DNA of 64,000 nt from the NCBI RefSeq assembly GCF_963678425.1, contig NZ_OY782853.1, positions 372,001-436,000 on the forward strand. The letters are read 5' to 3'. The stretch comes from an uncultured Bacteroides sp. (GTDB lineage: Bacteria; Bacteroidota; Bacteroidia; Bacteroidales; Bacteroidaceae). Each line of letters opens with the position of its first letter. Within the stretch, counting starts at the first letter, position 1. Below, one piece after another: positions 52,752 to 61,810 of this stretch. The notes beneath the pieces are model-generated. The model did no database searches. It saw only the letters and a list, made by a program, of their open reading frames with translations, and was not told the origin of the DNA. The translations under genes were made by a program, and so were the position numbers.

Positions 52752-53250
52752 AATTTTCTATGTCTGTGTACCTTTGTTTTATCTTTTGTCTTGCTCTAAA
52801 GAGATTCACTTTAACCTGATCCTCTGTTAGTAGCAGTACTTCTGATATTTCTTTATAACTTTTACCCTCAATATCCCGAAGTTGCATGATTACACGTTGC
52901 TTTTCGGGCAGTTCATTAATCAACTGGTGAATCAGTTTCATTCTTTCTTCGTTCACTAATTGATCATAAGGACCAGATGCAACAGCTTTTTGTTCCAATT
53001 CGGGAGTTAACGACTCGTTTTGAGCTTCCATCTTCTGGCTTCGGTCTATGGCTAAGTTTCTGCAAACAGTTAAACAATAAGCCTCAATCGATTCCAGCTG
53101 TGACCACTCATCACGCTTGTTCCAGACCCGGATCATCGTATCCTGAACCACATCTTCTGCTTCAACCCTGTTAAAGGTGATTCGAAGTGCCACACGAAAA
53201 AGCTTATCTTTCAGTGGCAGTATGTCGTTTCGGAAGCTGATTTCTTGCAT
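52741..53250 (-). CDS. ECF-type RNA polymerase sigma factor
   Basis: 169 residues. Region 2 (ALRITFNRVEAEDVVQDTMI and RVWNKRDEWSQLESIEAY) binds the -10 region and RNA polymerase; region 4 (INELPEKQRVIMQLRDIEGK and SYKEISEVLLLTEDQVKVNL) is the helix-turn-helix that recognises -35 DNA. Likely released from the membrane-bound partner encoded next. Targets unknown. Confidence 0.92.
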   Translation of the reverse strand: MQEISFRNDILPLKDKLFRVALRITFNRVEAEDVVQDTMIRVWNKRDEWSQLESIEAYCLTVCRNLAIDRSQKMEAQNESLTPELEQKAVASGPYDQLVNEERMKLIHQLINELPEKQRVIMQLRDIEGKSYKEISEVLLLTEDQVKVNLFRARQKIKQRYTDIENYGL

Positions 53251-53311
53251 CTCTATAAATAATGACGGGTGAGGATATAAAAAGTTACAGGCAGACAGAA
53301 AAAAAATTGAA

Positions 53312-54085
53312 TTATTTTATAATGCGTGTACCTTCATTCTTATTAATCGCTGAAGATAAGGTGATTATAACCTGAGACACTCCTGCATTAATTGCAGAAA
53401 AAGAGTTCTCTAACTTCGGAATCATTCCTCCCTGAATAACTCCCTGAGCTACATAAGCATCAAATTCGGCACGAGTTATCTGGGAAATTACACTATTATC
53501 ATCGGCTTCGTCTCTAAGAACTCCCTTCTTTTCAAAACAATAGACCAGTGTCACATCAAAAATGGCAGCCAGTGCTTTGGCTGTCTCACCGGCAATGGTA
53601 TCCGCATTAGTATTCAGCATATTTCCATTGCCATCATGTGTGAGAGGAGCCATAACCGGAACAATTCCTTTTCGGATTAAATCTCCCAGAATAGTCGCAT
53701 CTACCTGCTCCACATCTCCTACAAAACCATAGTCTACATCTTTAACGGGACGTTTTACGGAACGGATCACATTCATATCTGCCCCTGTCAAGCCCAAAGC
53801 ATTCACTCCTCTGGACTGAAGTCCGGCCACAATATTCTTGTTGACCAGTCCGCCATACACCATTGTCACCACTTTAAGCATTTCAGCATCAGTAATGCGG
53901 CGGCCGTTGACCATTTTACTTTCAATTCCCAGCGAAGAGGCGATCTTTGTCGCTGATCGCCCTCCACCATGAATTAATATTTTATATCCTTGAATAGCAG
54001 AAAAGTCGTTCAGGAGCTGACTCAATGTAGCTTCTTCTTCAACAACCTTACCACCTACTTTTATTATAATTAATTTCTCCTTCAT
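53312..54085 (-). CDS. argB: Acetylglutamate kinase
   Basis: 257 residues. Phosphorylates N-acetyl-L-glutamate (or the N-succinyl form used in some Bacteroides) in arginine synthesis. Amino-acid-kinase fold: IIKVGGKVVEEEATLSQLL, HGGGRSATKIASSLG, ALGLTGADMNVIRS, LNTNADTIAGETAKALAAIF, GGMIPKLENSFSAINAGV. It starts 2 bp after speA stops, an unusual pairing of an arginine-making with an arginine-using enzyme. No other arg genes in the window. Confidence 0.92.
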   Translation of the reverse strand: MKEKLIIIKVGGKVVEEEATLSQLLNDFSAIQGYKILIHGGGRSATKIASSLGIESKMVNGRRITDAEMLKVVTMVYGGLVNKNIVAGLQSRGVNALGLTGADMNVIRSVKRPVKDVDYGFVGDVEQVDATILGDLIRKGIVPVMAPLTHDGNGNMLNTNADTIAGETAKALAAIFDVTLVYCFEKKGVLRDEADDNSVISQITRAEFDAYVAQGVIQGGMIPKLENSFSAINAGVSQVIITLSSAINKNEGTRIIK

Positions 54086-54087
54086 GA

Positions 54088-55980
54088 CTATTCCAAATAT
54101 GTATATCCATAAAGCCCGGAACGATAATTAGACAAGAATTCTTTTCCTTCTTCCACCGAGATACGACCATTCTTCACAGAAGATGTTACCCATGTTTCAA
54201 GCGTACGAACCAGTTTCTTGGGACTGTACTGCACATAATCCAATACCTCAGCTACAGTTTCTCCATCAATAATCTGATCAATATTATAACCTTTCTCGTT
54301 TACTGTGATATGAACCGCATTCGTATCACCAAACAGATTATGTAAATCGCCCAAAATTTCCTGATAAGCTCCGACAAGAAAAACGCCCATATAATAAGGT
54401 TCTTTTCCCTTCAAGCTATGAACAGGAAGGTAATGTGCCACATTGCGGGTAGAAATAAAATTATCGACTTTCCCATCAGAATCACAAGTTATATCCTGCA
54501 AAGTAGCAGAACGATCCGGTTTTTCTTCCAACCGCTGAATTGGCATTATCGGAAAAATCTGATCAATAGCCCATGAATCCGGAAGAGACTGGAACAATGA
54601 GAAATTACAGAAATATTTATCGGCCAGCAATTTGGACAACAAGCGAAACTCATCAGGTGCATGTTTTATACCTGAAGCAATCTGATTAATTTCCCGGGTT
54701 ATAGACCAGAATAATCTCTCTATCTGAGCACGGGTTTTCAAATCCACAATTCCGTGGCTGAACAAATCAAGCGCTTCTTCTCTAATCTGCTGAGCATCAT
54801 GCCATGCCTCAAGCATTTTATTCTGATTCAAGGTATCCCAGATAGAATAGAGTTCCTTCAACAATTCGTGATCATCTTCATTCACCACCTCATCGTCATC
54901 CCATTCAGGAAGAGAAGCAGTTTCCAGAACTTCAAATATCAGCACTGAGTGATGAGCTGTTAAAGAACGTCCCGACTCTGTTATTATATTAGGATGAGGA
55001 ATATTGTTCTTGTCGGCAGCATCTACCAATGTAGAAATAGAGTCGTTTACGTATTCCTGAATAGAATAATTCACACTGCTTTCGCTGTTTGAAGAACGGG
55101 TTCCATCATAATCCACACCCAGTCCACCGCCAATGTCTACAAATCCCACATTAAAGCCCATGGAGTGCAATTGCACATAGAACTGGGAAGCTTCACGCAA
55201 AGCAGTTTTTATACGACGTATTTTTGTAACCTGGCTTCCAATATGGAAATGAATCAGCTTCAGGCATTCTTTCAGGTCTTTTTTTTCCAGGAAGTCCAAT
55301 GCTTCCAATAATTCGCTGGAAGTCAGTCCAAACTTGCTGGCATCACCGCCAGAATCTTCCCATTTACCGCTACCGGAAGAAGCCAGTTTAATGCGGATAC
55401 CAATATTAGGCATTACATTAAGTCGTTTGGCAACCTTGGCTATTAATTTCAGCTCATTCAGTTTTTCTACTACCAGAAAGATCCTTTTTCCCATTTTCTG
55501 GGCTAAAAGAGCCAGCTCAATATAACTTTCGTCTTTATATCCGTTGCAAATAATTAAAGAGTCTGAATCTGTATTAATAGCGATTACAGCATGCAATTCA
55601 GGTTTAGAACCGGCTTCCAGCCCTAAATTAAATTTCTTTCCATGACTAATGATCTCCTCGACTACCGGGCGCATTTGATTCACTTTGATTGGATAAATTA
55701 TAAAGTTCTGACCTTTATAACCATACTCCTCTGATGCTATCTGAAAACATTTTGCAGTTTTCTCAATCCGGTTATCCAGAATATCCGGAAAGCGCAATAA
55801 CATTGGAGCCGAAACATCCCGCAGTTGCAATTCATCAACAAGTTCCTTTAAGTCGACAGCCACTCCGTTTTTCCGTGGGGTAACTATTACATGCCCTTTG
55901 TCATTGATACCAAAGTACGAAGTTCCCCAACCAGTGATGTTGTAAAGTTCCTCTGAATCTTCAATACGCCATTTTCTCAT
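54088..55980 (-). CDS. speA: Biosynthetic arginine decarboxylase
   Basis: 630 residues. PLP enzyme that makes agmatine for polyamine synthesis. YPIKVNQMRPVVEEIISHGK carries the PLP lysine; GLEAGSKPEL, FHIGSQVTKIRRIKTALREA, FVDIGGGLGVDYDGTRS and ESGRSLTAHHSV are class III (alanine-racemase-fold) decarboxylase motifs. The C-terminal region ends YRSGLYGYTYLE. Length typical of the biosynthetic form. Promoter about 40 bp upstream. Confidence 0.95.
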   Translation of the reverse strand: MRKWRIEDSEELYNITGWGTSYFGINDKGHVIVTPRKNGVAVDLKELVDELQLRDVSAPMLLRFPDILDNRIEKTAKCFQIASEEYGYKGQNFIIYPIKVNQMRPVVEEIISHGKKFNLGLEAGSKPELHAVIAINTDSDSLIICNGYKDESYIELALLAQKMGKRIFLVVEKLNELKLIAKVAKRLNVMPNIGIRIKLASSGSGKWEDSGGDASKFGLTSSELLEALDFLEKKDLKECLKLIHFHIGSQVTKIRRIKTALREASQFYVQLHSMGFNVGFVDIGGGLGVDYDGTRSSNSESSVNYSIQEYVNDSISTLVDAADKNNIPHPNIITESGRSLTAHHSVLIFEVLETASLPEWDDDEVVNEDDHELLKELYSIWDTLNQNKMLEAWHDAQQIREEALDLFSHGIVDLKTRAQIERLFWSITREINQIASGIKHAPDEFRLLSKLLADKYFCNFSLFQSLPDSWAIDQIFPIMPIQRLEEKPDRSATLQDITCDSDGKVDNFISTRNVAHYLPVHSLKGKEPYYMGVFLVGAYQEILGDLHNLFGDTNAVHITVNEKGYNIDQIIDGETVAEVLDYVQYSPKKLVRTLETWVTSSVKNGRISVEEGKEFLSNYRSGLYGYTYLE

Positions 55981-56020
55981 CTTCTAATCTTATACTATTT
56001 TATGTAAGTTATTAATAGCG

Positions 56021-56051
56021 CAAAAGTACTCATAAATCTATAGTTTACAAT
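56021..56051 (-). promoter_or_regulatory. Promoter of speA-argB
   Basis: Minus-strand TACTTTTG (56021-56028) with ATTG (56048-56051) 19 bp upstream, a near-consensus -33 box. Confidence 0.6.
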
Positions 56052-56112
56052 CAGTAAGAAGTATATTTTTACTAAATACGGTTCATTCTTAATATAATAA
56101 AACAAAATATAT

Positions 56113-56120
56113 TATTTTTG
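56113..56120 (+). promoter_or_regulatory. -7 promoter element of the cupin gene
   Basis: TATTTTTG matches TAnnTTTG, 43 bp before the ATG at 56164. Confidence 0.45.
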
Positions 56121-56163
56121 TACTGAAAAACGAGAATCATGTAAACAACAAACAAGAACAAAC

Positions 56164-56508
56164 ATGAAAAGAGAAAGTTTAGATTTTCAATTTGAAAACG
56201 AGATGACTTGGGAGGTTCCGGGCCCAGGAGTTAAACGTCAGATTATGGGTTACAACAACAATCTTATGATGGTTAAAGTAAAGTTTGAAAAAGGGGCCAT
56301 CGGGTCAGTTCATACACATTCGCACACACAAGCAACTTATGTAGTAAGTGGAACATTTGAATTTACAAATAACGGAGAACGAAAAATAGTAAAACCAGGA
56401 GACGGAGTTTATATAAAACCGGATGCACCTCATGGATGTGTTTGTCTGGAAGCAGGTATTCTAATAGATACTTTCAGCCCTATCAGAGAAGATTTTATCA
56501 AAGAATAA
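56164..56508 (+). CDS. Cupin-domain protein
   Basis: 114 residues, a single small beta-barrel. Cupin motif 1 HTHSHTQATYVVSGTFEF (metal-binding His residues), motif 2 PDAPHGCVCLEAG. No signal peptide. Related stand-alone cupins bind metal and small molecules, but the ligand here is unknown. Convergent with aroK, leaving 8 bp. Confidence 0.85.
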   Translation: MKRESLDFQFENEMTWEVPGPGVKRQIMGYNNNLMMVKVKFEKGAIGSVHTHSHTQATYVVSGTFEFTNNGERKIVKPGDGVYIKPDAPHGCVCLEAGILIDTFSPIREDFIKE

Positions 56509-56516
56509 GTATACTT

Positions 56517-57044
56517 TTATAATCCCAGCAACGTTTTTAGCCTATTAATAGACGACTTGATCTGATTAATATCTTCCAGTTCATCAGCATTAAAAACATA
56601 TTTTGCTTTAGAGTAAAAAGGTTTACGTTTAACCAAAGCTTTAACAATAAAAGCTTTAAGTTCATCGTTGCTTTTTCCGCGCAAAATAGGACGAGAATGA
56701 CTAGCCAACTTTAAACGATGAAACAGCACTTCCGGGCTGACATTTAAAAAGACAGTCTCTCCTTGCTGATTCATGAAGTCCATATTATCAAAGAAACAAG
56801 GAGCTCCTCCCCCGGTTGAGATAACAACATCTTCAAATTCAGCAATTTCGTGAAGTATTTGGCGTTCCAGTTCCCTGAACCCTTGCTCACCTCTCTCAGC
56901 GAAGATCTCCTGTACCGTTTTGTGAAAGCGTTCTTCAATATACCAATCCTGATCAACAAAAGACAAATTCATCTCTTTTGCAAATGCCTTTCCAAGAGTT
57001 GTTTTTCCCGCACCCATATATCCGATTAAGAAAATCCGGTTCAT
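56517..57044 (-). CDS. aroK: Shikimate kinase
   Basis: 175 residues. Adds a phosphate to shikimate in aromatic amino-acid synthesis. P-loop FLIGYMGAGKTTLGKAFA (Gly-Ala-Gly-Lys-Thr-Thr), shikimate-binding DQDWYIEERF, GEQGFRELERQIL, VISTGGGAPCFFD, and the LID arginine region ASHSRPILRG. Standard length. Divergent from the lactonase-fold gene with back-to-back -7 elements. Confidence 0.95.
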   Translation of the reverse strand: MNRIFLIGYMGAGKTTLGKAFAKEMNLSFVDQDWYIEERFHKTVQEIFAERGEQGFRELERQILHEIAEFEDVVISTGGGAPCFFDNMDFMNQQGETVFLNVSPEVLFHRLKLASHSRPILRGKSNDELKAFIVKALVKRKPFYSKAKYVFNADELEDINQIKSSINRLKTLLGL

Positions 57045-57071
57045 TGCTATTCAATTTTAATATTTCAGCTG

Positions 57072-57079
57072 CAAAGATA
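57072..57079 (-). promoter_or_regulatory. -7 promoter element of aroK
   Basis: Minus-strand TATCTTTG, 28 bp before the aroK ATG. It lies 41 bp from the opposing element at 57121. Confidence 0.5.
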
Positions 57080-57120
57080 AAATTAAAAGGAAGAACTATT
57101 CAGCCAGTTGAGATGTTTTT

Positions 57121-57128
57121 TATCTTTG
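57121..57128 (+). promoter_or_regulatory. -7 promoter element of the lactonase-fold gene
   Basis: TATCTTTG, 32 bp before the ATG at 57160. Confidence 0.5.
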
Positions 57129-57159
57129 CAAACAAATCCACTTACTAAAAAGAATAATT

Positions 57160-58323
57160 ATGCTCAAAAAATTAATGCTAATGAGTATTTCTGCTTTAAT
57201 GCTCTCCTCTTTCACCACTAAAGAAAATACTCAGGAGAAGACTACTAACAGCAACCTTTATCTGCTTATCGGGACTTATACTTCAGGAACAAGCAAAGGA
57301 ATCTACGTTTACCGTTTCAATACAGAAACCGGAGAAGCAAACTATGTCAGTGAAGTTGACGGCCTGTCAAACCCTTCCTATTTAAATCTCTCCCGAGATG
57401 AGAAGTTTGTTTATTCTGTAGGCGAAAATGAAGCAGATGGCGGTTTGGCTTATGCACTCTCTTTTGATAAAAAGAATGGTAAACTGACTTATCTCAATGC
57501 GCAACAGACACATGGCGGATCTCCCTGTTACATCAATATAGACCCAAAAGGGCAATATGTAATTACAGCTAATTATACCAGTGGAAACGTTTCGGTCTTT
57601 AAAATAAAGAAAGATGGAACGCTGCTTCCTGCCAGTCAGGTCATCGCTTTCGACAAGAAAGATGAAAAAGAGCTTCAGTCTGTTTCTCATTTACATTGCG
57701 TTGCTTTTTCACCAGACGGAAAATATCTTTTTGCAGACGATTTAGGAAAAGACAAAGTACATAAATTCAATCTAAACTATTCTACCCAAAGAAGTACCTC
57801 CGATTCTTTTCTGCAAGCGGGAGAGCCTTCAGCCTTTAACATAGAAAAAGGATCCGGTCCAAGACATCTTACTTTCCATCCCAATGGAAAATACGCTTAT
57901 CTGATTAATGAACTATCCGGTAAGGTTACTGTCTTTCAATATAAAAACGGATTATTAAAAGACATCCAATACATTGCATCCGATACAACTTCGGGGACAA
58001 CAAAAAAAGGAAGTGCAGATATTCACCTCACTCCTGATGGAAAATATCTGTATGCTTCTAACCGCTTAAAGGCAGACGGCATTGCCATCTTTAAAGTGAA
58101 TCAACTAAACGGTAAACTCACAAAAGTAGGTTACCAGTTAACTGGCATTCATCCCCGAAATTTCATTATCACACCTAATGGCAAGCTCTTGTTAGTTGCA
58201 GCCCGGGATAGTAATTCTATTCAGATATTTAAAATCAATCCCAAGAATGGACTGCTGGAAGATACCGGAAAAACAATTGGCATTGATAAACCTGTTTGCC
58301 TGAAGTTTGCAAGTATGAAATAG
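57160..58323 (+). CDS. Lactonase-family beta-propeller protein (6-phosphogluconolactonase-like)
   Basis: 387 residues with an N-terminal export signal (MLKKLMLMSISALMLSSFTTK). Seven-bladed propeller repeats: YLLIGTYTSGTSKGIYVYRF, LNLSRDEKFVYSVGEN, GGSPCYINIDPKGQYVITAN, HLHCVAFSPDGKYLFADDLG, GPRHLTFHPNGKYAYLINEL, DIHLTPDGKYLYASNRL, NFIITPNGKLLLVAARDS. These match the lactonase family that includes cytoplasmic Pgl of E. coli (YbhE), but the export signal makes a cytoplasmic pentose-phosphate role less certain. Confidence 0.85.
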   Translation: MLKKLMLMSISALMLSSFTTKENTQEKTTNSNLYLLIGTYTSGTSKGIYVYRFNTETGEANYVSEVDGLSNPSYLNLSRDEKFVYSVGENEADGGLAYALSFDKKNGKLTYLNAQQTHGGSPCYINIDPKGQYVITANYTSGNVSVFKIKKDGTLLPASQVIAFDKKDEKELQSVSHLHCVAFSPDGKYLFADDLGKDKVHKFNLNYSTQRSTSDSFLQAGEPSAFNIEKGSGPRHLTFHPNGKYAYLINELSGKVTVFQYKNGLLKDIQYIASDTTSGTTKKGSADIHLTPDGKYLYASNRLKADGIAIFKVNQLNGKLTKVGYQLTGIHPRNFIITPNGKLLLVAARDSNSIQIFKINPKNGLLEDTGKTIGIDKPVCLKFASMK

Positions 58324-58421
58324 AATTATGATTACACCAATGCAAGGCTATACCGGAAAAATGAAGAGGATATCTAAAAAAGAATAATTACCATCTTTGT
58401 TTTACATCTCAAAAGAAGTCA

Positions 58422-58459
58422 AAAAGGGCCGAACATTTTAAATGTTCAGCCCTTTTATT
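58422..58459. terminator. Terminator between the lactonase-fold gene and the beta-galactosidase gene
   Basis: AAAGGGCCGAACATTT pairs with AAATGTTCAGCCCTTT with one C-A mismatch, flanked by A- and T-runs; usable from both sides. Confidence 0.75.
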
Positions 58460-58538
58460 TATCCATTAAGGCACTGTTTATCAGATACTAATTATTAAAA
58501 TGTAGTATTCCACTACTTAAAATTCTATATTCCAGCTA

Positions 58539-61500
58539 CTATTTAATCTGGATAACATAAGTAAATATGGTTGGAACCGCGCGAACAGTATATTGTTCAA
58601 GTGGTCGGGGTCCACATCCGTTTGATCCTACTCCCATCGTATGCTGGCTGATACAAAGTACAGTCCAGTCGCTTTTGGGAAGATCAATGCGATAAAACTT
58701 CTCCTGAAGTTGTTCGTCACTGTATGGAGTAGCACACAGTTGCAACGGAGCCTCAACAGCTGAAATAGTAAGTCCGGCATTTGCAGCATTACTTACTGTT
58801 CCCCAACGTACATCCTCATGATTACCACCTTCCATTGGTTTTTCATACGGAGTAAGTTGCTGAGCTACCGAGCTTTTATACAATCCGATGTCGCTACCTT
58901 GTTTGCGGTCAGAGTAGTTCTCCATCGGGCCACGACCCAGATATTCAAATTGATTCAATTCCGGTTGCAATAACATACGAACTCCCATTCTTGCAATTGG
59001 AAGTTCTGGTTTATTAGTAGAAACACTGTTTTTGCAAATAATTTTCTTATCACCAGAGATGGTATAAGTTACATCATGATTAACAGCAAATCCATTAAGT
59101 CCTTGAGCTTTAAGCGAAGCAGAGATAGTGTACGTCGATTTATTTACTTTCTTAACCACTACATTTGATGCTGTCCACTTAAGGCTATCTAATCCCACTT
59201 TCTCCCATTCGCGGAAGGCCCACATATCATCGTTCATATGAGGAGCACGTGTAAGATGCAGTTTTGGTCCACCTCCATTTTTCAAGAAGTTTATCCCTTT
59301 ATCATTAATCTCACTGAATGTTGCTGTCTGTTTGTCGAAGATCAACGAGAAGTCACTGCCTACAAGTGTTATCTCACGATCTGTTTGTTTCATCTTCAAA
59401 GGAGCAATATTCTTCACATTGTTCGCAGAAAGAGGAGCTTTTACAGGAAGAATAAACTGAGCAGCCGCCACTTCATATCCATTTTTCGCCCATTGTTCAT
59501 CGTGATTCAACTTAAAAGAAACACGAAGGAAATACTCTGAACCCGGTTTCGGATTATCAACAGTCCAGGGAATTGATATCGATGCATTATTGAATGGAGC
59601 TATTGATGGAAGAGTTATCTTACCATTAGCAATCTCTTTTCCATCTTCACTTAATGTCCACGATGCAGAGAATCCATTCAGGTCAATAAACTGATACTTA
59701 TTCTTTATATCAAAAGTCTTATAGGAAGAATCAGCCGGAGTAATTCCTATCCACTGATAAGCTCTCTTCATTTCAGGGTAATGGGGCTTGGGTGAACGAT
59801 CAGCAAAAACTACTCCTTTGTGAATAAAATAATCGTTATTAGGATATTCACCAAAACCTCCACCGTAAGCTAAAATAGGACGTTCGGGATTGCGTCTGTT
59901 CCATAAACCCTGGTCTTGCCATTCCCAAATAGCGCCACCCAGTATTTCCGGATTATCATCAAAGACTTTTGAATATTCGGCCAATGAGCCCATTGAATTA
60001 AACATGGCATGTGCAAACTCACATATATAGAAAGGTTTGGTTAGTTCTTTGTCTTGAGCAATCTTTGCAAAAGCTTCAGGAGTACCATACATCTTTCCAT
60101 CAAAATCCGACGGGTTATTTTTTCCTATGCCGAAACGTTCGTAATGTACAAAACGAGTAGGATCAATAGACTTAACAGCAGCCATGGCTGATACAAAATT
60201 TGAACCGACCCGTCCGCACTCATTTCCAAGTGACCAGATAATCACCGATGAATGATTTTTAAAGTTTTCTACATTAGCCACATTCCGGTCTATTATTGCA
60301 GCTTTCATACGTGGTTCCTCATCAAATTTCCCATCACAGCCATGACATTCTACATTAGCCTCAGCAACCAACCAGATACCCCATTCGTCGCATAATTCAT
60401 ACCAACGGGGATCATCTGAATAGTGGCAAGTACGCACATGGTTGCAATTACCCTGCTTCAGAACTTCCAGATCCCGGATCATCTGTTCCTCGGATACAGC
60501 ATGACCAGTCTCTGACCAATGTTCGTGGCGGTTAACACCTTTCAGTTTTAACGGAGTTCCATTTACAAGAAGCTGACGCCCTTTTATTTCAACTTTACGG
60601 AATCCTGTACGTGAAGAAAGTGTTTCAACTGTACCTTTACTATCCTGCAAAGTCAAGACAGTGGTATAAAGTTTCGGCGTTTCAGCTGTCCATTTTTCAG
60701 GGTTCATTACATTAAAGTTCAGAGTTACCAGACTCTCCTGCCCAGGTTTCATGGCGGGAACATTAGCAACAGCAGAAGCGTTTTCCACTTGCTGAGTACC
60801 ATTATAAAGCGAAGCTGCCAATTTGCGGGCAGGAACTGCAACAGTACCGTAGTTCTTCACCTTTGCCACAACACTCACTTCAGAGTTGCGATAATCCTTA
60901 TCAAAATCCGTCTGGACAAAGAAATCGCGGACATGTGTCTGAGGTGCACTCCAGAGAGTCACATTACGGAATATTCCGCTCAAACGCCACATATCCTGAT
61001 CTTCGAGGTAACTCCCCGAACAATAACGGTAAACCTCGACAGCAACCATGTTTTTTCCCGGTTTCACATAAGGGGTAATATCAAATTCAGCTGCATTGCG
61101 ACTGTTGGTGCTATAGCCTACCTTCTGGCCATTGATCCAGATGAAAAAAGCTGCATCCACACCATCGAAAGTAATAAAAGTGCGGCGACCGTTCCAATCA
61201 GCCGGAAGGTCAAAATCACGACGGTAACTACCTACCGGATTGCGTTCTTCATAGGCTGTATAGTTTTTAGGAGGTTCACTCATTACATGAGGAAAATCAA
61301 TCTTAAATGTATATCCCATATTTCTGTAATAGGGAGTTCCGTAACCCAGCACCTGCCAGTTAGAAGGCACAGGAATCTCTTTCCAACCCGATACATCGTA
61401 AGTTGGTTTATAAAAATCTACCGGACGCTGATTTGGCCAGGCTGCCCAGTTGAATTTCCACATTCCGTTAAGAACGTGGCAATACGAAGAAGCATGACGT

Positions 61501-61700
61501 TTGGCAACCAAGGCTTCATTGAGCGAACCATATGGCATAAGAGTAGCATGAGCTGGTTCTTTGTTAATACCTAAACACTCTGGATTCTCAATTTCAGCAG
61601 GAAAGTCTTTTCCGGCTATCAGCTGAGTAACAGTCTGACCGTTAACGGTAGAAAGCAGACCTACAGCTCCAATAAAAAAGAAAAGTAATCTTGTTTTCAT
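58539..61700 (-). CDS. Beta-galactosidase, GH2 family, exported
   Basis: 1053 residues from ATG 61700 (MKTRLLFFFIGAVGLLSTVN, signal peptide); the longer open frame to 61739 is not family-like. Five-domain LacZ layout: jelly-roll (WKFNWAAWPNQRPVDFYKPT), Ig-like domains, TIM barrel with GVNRHEHWSETG, the acid/base Glu494 in SLGNEC and the nucleophile Glu561 in FYICEFAHAM, and the C-terminal large domain (WAFREWEKVGLDSLKW; GRGPMENYSDRKQGSDIGLY). Probably periplasmic. Substrates could be lactose-like or plant galactosides. Single gene. Confidence 0.95.
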   Translation of the reverse strand: MKTRLLFFFIGAVGLLSTVNGQTVTQLIAGKDFPAEIENPECLGINKEPAHATLMPYGSLNEALVAKRHASSYCHVLNGMWKFNWAAWPNQRPVDFYKPTYDVSGWKEIPVPSNWQVLGYGTPYYRNMGYTFKIDFPHVMSEPPKNYTAYEERNPVGSYRRDFDLPADWNGRRTFITFDGVDAAFFIWINGQKVGYSTNSRNAAEFDITPYVKPGKNMVAVEVYRYCSGSYLEDQDMWRLSGIFRNVTLWSAPQTHVRDFFVQTDFDKDYRNSEVSVVAKVKNYGTVAVPARKLAASLYNGTQQVENASAVANVPAMKPGQESLVTLNFNVMNPEKWTAETPKLYTTVLTLQDSKGTVETLSSRTGFRKVEIKGRQLLVNGTPLKLKGVNRHEHWSETGHAVSEEQMIRDLEVLKQGNCNHVRTCHYSDDPRWYELCDEWGIWLVAEANVECHGCDGKFDEEPRMKAAIIDRNVANVENFKNHSSVIIWSLGNECGRVGSNFVSAMAAVKSIDPTRFVHYERFGIGKNNPSDFDGKMYGTPEAFAKIAQDKELTKPFYICEFAHAMFNSMGSLAEYSKVFDDNPEILGGAIWEWQDQGLWNRRNPERPILAYGGGFGEYPNNDYFIHKGVVFADRSPKPHYPEMKRAYQWIGITPADSSYKTFDIKNKYQFIDLNGFSASWTLSEDGKEIANGKITLPSIAPFNNASISIPWTVDNPKPGSEYFLRVSFKLNHDEQWAKNGYEVAAAQFILPVKAPLSANNVKNIAPLKMKQTDREITLVGSDFSLIFDKQTATFSEINDKGINFLKNGGGPKLHLTRAPHMNDDMWAFREWEKVGLDSLKWTASNVVVKKVNKSTYTISASLKAQGLNGFAVNHDVTYTISGDKKIICKNSVSTNKPELPIARMGVRMLLQPELNQFEYLGRGPMENYSDRKQGSDIGLYKSSVAQQLTPYEKPMEGGNHEDVRWGTVSNAANAGLTISAVEAPLQLCATPYSDEQLQEKFYRIDLPKSDWTVLCISQHTMGVGSNGCGPRPLEQYTVRAVPTIFTYVIQIK

Positions 61701-61810
61701 TGTTATTATTTGATTTAATGTAACTAATAATCTATGCAATTGGCAGACCTTTCCGGTTTAACAAAAGAACTCTGTCAGTTAAATATCACAGTAAAATTGT
61801 TATAATTCAA

